From: Helicostylum pulchrum
Taxonomy: Eukaryota > Mucoromycota > Mucoromycetes > Mucorales > Mucoraceae
Length of the DNA: 64,000 nucleotides
NCBI GenBank assembly: GCA_025677825.1
Contig: JAIXMO010000011.1
Span: 283,001-347,000 of the forward strand
Reading direction: 5' to 3'
Positions 55,860 through 64,000 of the stretch are shown here, in pieces. Each line of letters opens with the position of its first letter. Position 1 is the first letter of the stretch. The notes below the pieces were generated by a model. The model saw nothing but the letters and a program-made list of their open reading frames with translations, was not told the origin of the DNA and did not search any database. The position numbers and the translations under genes are program-made.

Positions 55860-55903
<44 letters not shown>
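55860..55903 (+). repeat. Poly(A) tract of about 44 A
   Basis: The longest homopolymer in the window. It begins about 43 nt past the stop of the 68-codon gene, like a poly(A) tail after a short 3' UTR. Confidence 0.9.
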
Positions 55904-55905
<2 letters not shown>

Positions 55906-56281
55906 AAACAACACGGCAACAAACAAGGAAAGCAACAGGGCATCATTGAAATCATATAGTGTATACGGGCTACTGACATGTTCTACGTACATTGAAATAC
56001 TGGCTTATTATGGGGACTCTTTCAAAAAATTCCATTTGGGACAAGCCTTAATCTCTAGCGTCTGGGAAGAGGAATTTTCATTAAGGTTCATTATAGGAGT
56101 TATTTGAAAACGGTTTTCATTGATTAGTTTACTTTAAATGAACATTAATAAAGTTATTTTGTTATTTATTACAATTTATTAGTCGATTATTGCCTACAAT
56201 GAAGTTAACTCTTTTTTGTTAAATACTCTTTATTAAGAAAATGATAATATGTTATAGTGCACTCTTGATACGCCCACAACT

Positions 56282-56470
56282 CTTAGTAGGTCTTCACACA
56301 GTCAATGAACGCTCGTTTTTTTTTTTATGAAAGTTTGTTTTTGATTCCTTTTTACAGAATCCTTAAATGGATAATTTCTTTATAAACTTTAATCCGTCTA
56401 CCCGAAAGGGTGTCTAAAAACGAAAGTTCATAAAAAACAAAGGTTCATTCACTATGTGAAGACCTAGTAG
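56282..56470. repeat. Imperfect inverted repeat of about 27 bp (foldback)
   Basis: TTAGTAGGTCTTCACACAG at about 56283-56301 is the near-exact complement of CTATGTGAAGACCTAGTAG at about 56453-56471. The match continues inward (TCAATGAAC against GTTCATTCA). With about three mismatches the arms pair over about 27 bp around a loop of about 130 nt. Confidence 0.65.
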
Positions 56471-56920
56471 CGTATATTGATAATTCCCTTTTTGTCCAAC
56501 GAAAGGTAATTTCGATCACAAAGCACCTGAAATGCAACCTGTTGATGAACTTCTAATAAAAGTATTGGGGGGGGGGGGTTTGAAGTCTCTTTTATTTTAT
56601 TTTATTTTTTACTTTCGTATCATTTATATTTTTTCCAAGTAAATATTTTCAACTCTCTTTGTAAATAATAGTCTTTTACTTTTAAAGGACTATAAATAAA
56701 AACGGAATTTCGGTTCCCATACAAGAATCTGAAGCCTGAAAAGGGCCTTGGGCCGCCATACCCTTACTATGTTCACTCTGCGTCAAACGTAGATTTTATA
56801 AATCTATGGGTGGGGTCTATAGATTTATAAGGTTTATAACTTTTTTATAAACGACGTACAGTCTCCCAAAAATCTTCAATAACTGAAAAAATCTATGATT
56901 TCGGGTTTAGGAAGACACCC
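56408..56920. repeat. Possible MITE-like unit with short terminal inverted repeats
   Basis: GGGTGTCT at 56408 faces AGACACCC ending at 56920, with the weaker continuations AAAAACGAAA and TTTCGGGTTTAGG. The unit is about 513 bp and non-coding. A perfect internal palindrome (TTATAAATCTAT, 11-nt spacer, ATAGATTTATAA at about 56796-56830) lies within it. I see no clear target-site duplication, so it may be coincidental. Confidence 0.3.
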
Positions 56921-57104
56921 AATATATTATGAAAGATTATTTTCTATTTAAAAGAGAGAAAAAAAAACTGTACAATTGCTCTTTTTTTTTTATTACATAG
57001 TAAAAAAAAAAAAGAAGAAGAACGGGCAAAAAAGAGAAGAAAACAGGGAAAAATAGAAATTTTTTTAACACATAACAGTAACAAATTTTTTATAACAAAA
57101 TTAT

Positions 57105-60100
57105 TTAACAATTTTCAGATGACCAACCACAAATAGTTTTATCGTCGTGAATTAATTGCCAAGAATCCCAATAATGCAAGTCAACTTTAACAGCAACGAC
57201 ACGTACAGTTTCATTTCTACTGACGGTCTTGATCCGGATATACCCTTCATCATTATCATCATCATCGTCTTCATCGTCGTCTGGTTTCAATACCTCATCG
57301 TCTTGTTCCTTTTCCAACTGAGCCTGTTCCTCCGCACTGCGCTGTACAGGCGGGATGTAACTAGGTCTACGACGACGACTCATTTCCGTCTCATGCGAAT
57401 GCACCACCTCCAAAAACGAATCAAGGTCCTTGACCGGCTTTCCTTGCACCTCCACAATCCAAACACCGGGCCGAAGTACGTTGGACGCAGGAGACCCGTA
57501 CAGTGTACACGACACGTACACGCCGGCAGGTACATTGCGTACCTGCTCCAAAACCGCTTTATAAGGACGCTGGATCAACGCACCTTGCCACCCAATCACG
57601 CGCGTGGTTTCATACCCACTGAATTCACTCATAGGCACATTGACATTCAGCTCCTTACCATCGCGCAAAATGACAGTATCAATATTATCTTGTTGGTGTA
57701 CGAGCATCATGTGAGACATACGCGTCACGAGTTTTCCACAGACACTTAGGATCACATCACCGACGTTTAATACTTGAGCACAAGCACTACGTTCGTCCAA
57801 AATATTCAGTACATAAAGCAACGTATGACGCGACGATCCACTTTCTTCGATCTTTTTGACCCACGCATCGCTTAGACCTAATGTTCGAGCCGCAGCAATA
57901 CGCATTGTCCAAAGTTCAGCGTCCAATCCCTTGAACACCATCTTTTCACCGCGCAAATATTTGTCTATGGTAGGTTTCACCAACGAAGACAAGAGGCCAG
58001 ACATGAACGAAATATCTTTTCCCTTTTCGTTTTGAGACGAGTAACTGACCCAAAATGCCTGCACTTGACCTTGGTCATTGGTAATCAGACCTCCTTGAGA
58101 GCTTAACGAGTCGTCAATCTTAATACCTTCTACGTTCATCGCACGCCAACGTGGGGGAGAGCACTCTCTTGTTCCAATATTGGATACACTTGAGACCGTG
58201 GTCTTTTTCATCACTACTGAATGATCATTGCCAATCCCGACAAAATTGATTTCATCACCTTGGTTTAATTCCGCTTCACTAAACTCGATCGGTTTTACCG
58301 GCGTATCTCCAATCAGCGTAGGATCATATGTTAAAATCACATAATTATAGAAGGGGTGCAAGAACAGTAAGCGGCCTGGGATGATGATCGAGTTAGCAAA
58401 CGTGATGAATATATCTCCAAGTCCAATCGGAATCGTGTCACGGTCACATACAATTAAAGGTGGGTTGGTAGATACAATAAAGCCTGTACCGTAGAATTGT
58501 GTCGCCTTCATACCATCCACCAAGTACGGCAAGTAGAAATCAATGGCCACAAAGGAGGGCATCAGCTTTTGAGCAAGCGCCAAAGATGGGTCGAGTGGTG
58601 GGAAACTAGCGGTAGACGGTGTATACGGGATGGTGGCAGGAGGTGGTGGCATATCTGTAAATTCCCAAAGACCGTTGGTGTCGTTACGCACCGCCAACCT
58701 GAATTTATGCCAGTGCCTATCCACATGCATGATCATGACCTTATCTTTGTACGCCTTATGAAGTGCATAAAATCTAAATAAATATTAGTCTCGCAAAATT
58801 TTTTTTTTTTTTTTTTTTTTACCTGACAGGAACACGTGCACCATCTGCCAAAGTTTTCATTGCTTCAATAAAAGCCTCTAAATTGGGAGTGGGAATATTA
58901 TTTACACTGACAATGATACTCTTTCGCCAAGCACTAGCACTTGCCAACATATGACCCGAAGTAGCCACATACACACCGCCTGTAGGCTGAGAATAAGATT
59001 TCGCCAACTGATACGATAATTCATGAACCACACCACCACCAATCTCCACAAACTTGTTGGGCGTAATCGAATGTAAATCCTGTACAGTGACTTTTACATC
59101 CTGTACTTTTTTACCGCGACTTATCGTCAGCGATACATCTTGTCCGACCGCATCATCCAGAATTGCAAACAGATAAATAAAATGCGGCACCATTTTTCCG
59201 TTACAGCCAATGATAATATCACCCGGTACAAGGATACCGTCGGCTGGCCCCTTGGGAAGTAGAGACCGTACTACAAGCATACCCGTTTCCTCTGGGAACT
59301 TGTTACGTACCTTTTCTTCAATGTGTGCTTTGAGACCTAAACGACGTACTTCATTGTACGGCAAGTACTCGAATTCGGTTTGCAGTGTACCGCGAGGAAC
59401 AATCTCGCCCTTTTGAATGTAGGTGAGAGCACGCAAGACACGGTCGAGAGGTAAATAGTAGGAAGAGGAGGCACGACTTGCGCCACCTGCATTTAACGCA
59501 ACTGCATGACCGTCGATATCTAAGACAGGACTACCTGAAGACCCTCCGCTGGTACCGGAAGCAGCTTGTAAATAAAACGTATTGAAATCGTTGTATTCAC
59601 CTACACCGTATTCAGGCGCTCTTCTATCCAATCGAGCTAATGTACCAGCTAAAATACTTAATTTTTCTCCCGCATCATTACTATAACAAAAATAATTTTA
59701 GTTTTTTTTTTTTTTACTCATAACAAAAATTATGCAAAAAAAATGTTTTTACCCAACAACACGAATATCTAAACCAACTTTGGCTCGTTCGGGACTAAGT
59801 TTGATTTCTTTCAATTCCATGAATTTGATTCGAGTTGGATCGAACTAAATATAAAATTAGACTAAAATAAGCGTCTACAGTAATTTTTTTCCCACCCGAG
59901 TTTTTTTTTTTTGCTATACCTTCATAAAACCAAAATCATGAACTGGATCACGATAGACGGGTTCCAAGTCTACTTCTTCGTAGTTTGTCAAAACTGCTTG
60001 AGCTATAATAGGAGCTGGTGAAACAACATGACGGTTGGTCAAGATGATTCCTCTTTCTGCATCTACAATAAACCCTGTGGCGGTATAACCACCTGATAAC

Positions 60101-60542
60101 GAAAACAGAATAAATAAACAAAAAAAAAAAAAAACACGATAAAAAAAAAAAAGAAGATATTACCTGAAGTCTCTGTATCAAAACTTCTTACATGGCTTGC
60201 CTTAATGGAGACAATGGCTTTAATGGCAGTTTCTAAAGTGGGTTCCCAAGATCTGGCCTTATAGGGTACAGAAGAGCCAGCGACAGGAGCGACATAATCG
60301 ATGGGAAGACGGGGAGAATTTAAAGTCCAAGCATAAGAGCCCAAGCCCACAGACTTTGATCTTTCGCGAAAAGCCTTACTGGTAGCAGGAGCTTGCTCAA
60401 ATTGTGTAGTTGCCATAGACATACTATCTCTATGTGCTCTTAAATCTGTTGCTACTTCTTCCGCTGCAAGTGGAGCAGGTGAATTTATAGGCCCTTTTGG
60501 TGGCGGTGTTGATACAACTAGTGGATGAAGTATATCATCCAT
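57105..60542 (-). CDS. NMA111: NMA111/HtrA-like nuclear serine protease with PDZ domains
   Basis: Starts [20 protein letters not shown] at 60542. Five main exons give about 990 residues. The first trypsin-like domain has the catalytic triad: His in ILTNRHVV, Asp in VHDFGFMK and Ser in [14 protein letters not shown] domains follow ([39 protein letters not shown]). A second, degenerate protease-like domain ([31 protein letters not shown]) and further PDZ-like units ([15 protein letters not shown] analogue, [20 protein letters not shown]) complete it. This duplicated layout defines Nma111, a nuclear HtrA linked to apoptosis-like death and lipid homeostasis in yeast. The acidic insert ([13 protein letters not shown]) near the C-terminus is extra. 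Introns are short and in phase. Confidence 0.95.
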
Positions 60543-62251
60543 TTTATTGTATTGTTTAAAAGTAAGAAAAAAGAAAAAAAAAGAGACGCTTAGTTTTTTT
60601 TTTATTTATTTATTTATTCAAAAAAAAAAAAAGCCCACAATACAAAAAAGCGGATATCTAAAAAAAACTTTTTAAAAAATAAAAAACGCAAAGCAAGGGT
60701 TTCTCTTATAACAATTACAGTTTAAAAAAAAGGTCATATTGTACTGGTTTATAAAATATCATTGCCAGTTATTTATTTCACTCGCGAAAAAAAAAAAAAA
60801 AAAAAAATCATGCCAATAACAACCAATAAAATAGCTATCTGGAGTTCATTTTATTATGTGTTCTGGCGATCAACTTGTTAATTTATGCACCTTTTTCTCT
60901 TTCGTCATATAGTTATCATTCTCCTTTTTCTTTTAAAAAAAGCATTAGTGATAACATGATGCAAAACTTGAGTGCAGAGGTGATATACACCTTTTATCTG
61001 TGCTGTCTCTAGAAACTGATAGCGTTTGCTTTAACAGACCTATGTTTTATAGCTGAGCCAAACTAAACGTAGAAATGTTTTGGAAGCAAGTAGATCTATC
61101 TCAGCAATATTAAAATATCTAGATACACAAGCCATTCTTATTATATTTGAAAAAAGATCATATCTTACTGTAATTGCATAAATACAAAAAAAAAAGCCTA
61201 TAATTAAATTCTCTGAAAAAGGCAACTATCATATTTATAATTTATAATTATAAAGTAAATATACATGGCCGCTTCCTCTTCCAACTATATCTTTCGGTAT
61301 CTCTGTCTCTCTATCGATTCTTCTGAGAAAGTTGTAGCAGTCTTTTGCTTTAATCTTTTTACTTTTTTGAAACAAGTATTAAGAGTGATGCTAATCAGTT
61401 GAAACTCTTCTAATGTGCGTCTGGTCCTATTTATGTACCAACCATTGTTTGATAATCTTCTTTGTTATTAAACAAGAGAAAACAAAAGGCCACGTGAACG
61501 TTATAAAGGATCTGCGAACCCATAAAAAAAAAAAAAGGATTTCATTTATAAACGAGAATTTTAGAAGCGTATAGAGTACTTTTTTTTTTTTTTGGCATGA
61601 TGAGCCGTGTAGTCGGTGCAAGAAGGTGTGAAAATCCCTCAGAGAACAGACACAAACCAAATGACGTATTATTTATGCCTTTGTTATGAGACCATGTGTA
61701 TCATGATCATTTGCAATGATAAAGTATAGTGCGTCCACATCTTTTTTTGTGAAGCACATTCAAACTCCAATTGATTACCCGTTTTTAAAACGCAGTTTTC
61801 TGCAAACTTTTTTTTTTTTACTTTTGGAGTCCCAAAAACCAAGAGTTCTTTCCAACATACTTGACCTTTCCCCTTATATCAGGTTGAAATATCGCAGATG
61901 TTCATAAACTCCCGTCAAAGAAACTCTCGTAGTCCTGTCAGTATCAAAGTTTCTTCATTTCGAGACTTGAATTATCACTTCACCTTTTACTTTTTAACAC
62001 ACTTTCAAAGATCAGTCCAGTAAACCATCCTCACAGAAAAAAAAAATAACATGTTATGGTAAGTAAAATAAATATTTTATAAATATGAATAAAAAGAAAG
62101 GTTTTTCTTTTGTGTGTGTATATGTGTGTATATGTGTATTTATATTTATAATATGTTAGAAAGAAAGGGAATATAGACGGGGGAGAGGGGAGGGGAGGGG
62201 GGGTGGGTGTTGATAAAATATAAATAAATAGCAACAACCAATTTTTTTTTT
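60543..62251. other. Large intergenic region, about 1.7 kb
   Basis: No gene supported on either strand. The left end is the NMA111 promoter with many A and T runs. A (GT/AT) microsatellite-like TGTGTGTGTATATGTGTGTATATG lies near 62111-62134 and a G-rich GGGGGAGAGGGGAGGGGAGG tract near 62179-62200, just past the zinc-finger gene. Confidence 0.5.
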
Positions 62252-63285
62252 CTATTCTTCTTCATTTGTAGTTTCCAAACCGTTATTACTGTTTAAAGAC
62301 CCTCTTCCTAATCGATGCACTCTCAAATGACGTCTCATATTACTCTGTACACTAAAATGCCTGCCACAGCCAGGCTCTGTGCATACAAAGGGTTTTTCAC
62401 CCGTATGAGAGTATGTATGAATACGTAATGACGAAGGTCTTGAGAACTTTTTATAGCAATAAGGACAAACGTAACGTCCTGAGGTATCTGCACTTATTTG
62501 TGTACTTGTGTTACTATTATTTTCAAACTGTTCAAAAAAATTGCCGTTTAATTTAGTTGCTACTGCTGGTGGAGGTTGAGGAGAAGATGAAGATTGCGGT
62601 ATTAATGATGGTTCTTTAGGACTGTATGATTGTGCTCGAATGACGGTGGTGTTGGTGGGTGGTGCATGATGGGGTGAAGGGCTCAACATAAAATCTACTG
62701 TATTGGCTGATACGGTTCGTCTATGAGATGATACATGTCTACGGGTCGTGGTTGTAGATGGTGGAGTGTTAAGAGATGATATTGGTGGTAATGTGAATTC
62801 CGAAACGGATCTACCATGACCAGCAAACGATGGTTTTCGTCTATTGTGTGAGGATGAAGAAGAAGAAGGGAACTTTGTCGTGGGTCTATCATTTGGCAAC
62901 ATCCAACTAGGTGTCTTTTCAGTAGTTGAAAATGGTATTCCATTATAGGGTTCTTGTTGTAGTTGTTGTTGATGCTGGTGCATTGTAGGTGGCACGATCA
63001 CCATATCCTCTGGTGCTTGAAGTGATAGGCTCTGAAGGTCTACAGGGAGACTACTTACACTTCTAGAAGCTCTATGTCCATACTGTCTTTTATGAGTCGT
63101 AACTACTGGTGTATCTATAGGGGGTATAACGGGATCTTTTTTTTTTTTTTTTTTGATAAAATATTATTATTAATACATGGTTTCTTTTTTTTTCTTTTTT
63201 ATTCTTTCTGTTCCTTACCAGGAGCTTCTTGCAGAAGAAATTGAATAGATGGCAAAATTGGTTTATTCATTTGTAATTGTGACAT
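62252..63285 (-). CDS. C2H2 zinc-finger transcription factor with two fingers
   Basis: Two exons: 63285-63219 (MSQLQMNKPILPSIQFLLQE) and 63135-62252, about 316 residues. Two adjacent classical C2H2 fingers sit near the C-terminus: YVCPYCYKKFSRPSSLRIHT with YSH, linker TGEKP, then FVCTEPGCGRHFSVQSNMRR with HLRVH. Finger pairs with RPSSLRIH and VQSNMRRH helices occur in a fungal family that includes regulators of development and stress. The long N-terminal part is Ser/Thr/Pro/Gln-rich and disordered, with possible phosphosites (RRTVSAN, GRSVSEF). The targets cannot be predicted. The acceptor is preceded by a run of about 20 A on the coding strand. Confidence 0.9.
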
Positions 63286-64000
63286 TGACTAAAGAAAGAA
63301 TAAGAACAAGATTGTTTTACTACAGGAAAATAATAATAAGGGAAAATAAGAAAGAGAGAGAGAAAAAAAGAAAAAAAAAATAGTAGGAGAAAAAATATAT
63401 AAGAAAAAAAAGCAGCCGCTGTTTAAATTAAAATGACTTTCTTTCATTTTTTAAAAGATCGACAGTTTGTTACAGGCTAACGGGAAATTATACAAATATG
63501 TACTCTTCCTTTTCATTAAAATAATGCTATGGCATTATCAATCCAAAACCCGGAAGCCTCTTTCGAAATTTTCTTCTTTTTTTTTGTTGGAGGGGGGGTC
63601 TCATTTGTATTTAGTAGATCTGTAGGTTTAAATAAAATACATAAGCTTGAAGAAAGCTTTTAATTGAGCCAATCGGATTATTAGGAACACCTTTCGGCTT
63701 TCTTTTTTGTGCACACTTTTCCATTCAAATCGTTCGACGCCCTGAAACCAAAAAAGAATTGTTCCTATTTCTGTCGATCACCGTCTTGTATTCACAATAG
63801 AAAAAAAAAAAATTGCAACTCGCAACAAAAAAATTATGATTGGCAAAAAAACTCTTCTTGTTGTAACTTACCTAGATTTTATCTTGATTTTATCGAAATT
63901 GTGATATGACGAGCATGAAAGTTGTATGTAAAAATCGGCATCTTAAGTTAACTAGTTGACTTTTTTAATATTTAATTTTTATACTTTTTATTACTTGTAT
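63286..64000. other. Right-edge intergenic DNA
   Basis: Promoter side of the zinc-finger gene with AG-rich tracts (AGAGAGAGAGAAA), then AT-rich DNA to the window end. No ORF supported. The 63709-63909 frame is low-complexity. Confidence 0.5.

Larger units (their letters stand above)
55904..57104. other. Repeat-bearing intergenic region, about 1.2 kb
   Basis: No ORF supported. It contains the inverted repeats and possible foldback elements listed next, a G10 run near 56569-56578, and T/A runs before the NMA111 stop. Confidence 0.55.

Noticed and set aside
57156..57749. Plus-strand frame of 197 codons opposite NMA111
   Set aside because: Antisense to PDZ and acidic-tail coding sequence. No own promoter or family resemblance.
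1..64000. CRISPR array, bacterial operons, ribosome binding sites, riboswitches
   Set aside because: No direct-repeat/spacer pattern was seen, and the intron-containing eukaryotic gene structure makes bacterial signals irrelevant.

Overview
This window is nuclear DNA of a filamentous fungus, most likely of the order Mucorales (Mucor, Parasitella or a close relative). The evidence is AT-rich intergenic DNA full of poly(A)/poly(T) runs, short (about 50-90 nt) GT..AG introns in most genes, fungal gene content (WHI2-like, OPY2-like, SUR7/PalI-like, PEX6, NMA111, RIB1), and a eukaryotic TnpB relative (Fanzor). The genus is an inference. I read no gene as bacterial.

Layout, left to right. 1-1.4 kb: start of a minus-strand gene cut by the left edge, then a decayed repeat-family copy. 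1.7-10.7 kb: two large minus-strand signalling genes, an SH3-WW-WW RasGEF of the Cdc25/Ste6 type and a FAB1-type phosphoinositide kinase without a FYVE finger and with most of its chaperonin-like domain missing. 10.7-15.2 kb: an accessory island with a possible small ORF, diverged tandem repeats and a minus-strand Fanzor nuclease gene that keeps the RuvC D/E/D residues but has a one-base frame break. 15.9-18.7 kb: two plus-strand oxidoreductases (KduD-type SDR, polyol dehydrogenase). 19.5-23.5 kb: a GPI-type secreted protein, a multi-pass membrane protein and a RING-SPRY protein.

23.5-30.8 kb is gene-poor and holds relics (a decayed gene of a repeated family, a Tc1/mariner-like transposase remnant) plus a small secreted Kre9-like protein and an ornithine decarboxylase antizyme. 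31-41.9 kb is dense: WHI2-like BTB protein, alpha-arrestin, GTP cyclohydrolase II, a Grn1-domain-only protein, an OPY2-like membrane anchor and a SUR7/PalI-family protein. 42-45.6 kb is another relic zone, including a second copy of the repeat seen at the left edge. 46.2-49.2 kb: mitochondrial uL2 and two unrecognised proteins. 50.3-50.8 kb is one more relic. 51.2-63.3 kb: PEX6, a 68-codon gene, a block of inverted repeats, NMA111 and a C2H2 zinc-finger protein.

Functionally the intact genes are mostly housekeeping and signalling: Ras activation, endolysosomal PI(3,5)P2, ubiquitin and arrestin traffic, polyamine control, riboflavin synthesis, mitochondrial translation, peroxisome import, nuclear protease. 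Only the two oxidoreductases look like a metabolic pair. The most unusual items are the Fanzor locus with its flanking repeats, the antizyme gene with no visible frameshift site, the reduced FAB1 and the GTPase-less Grn1 protein. Exon limits were read by eye from splice consensus and frame continuity, without transcript data.
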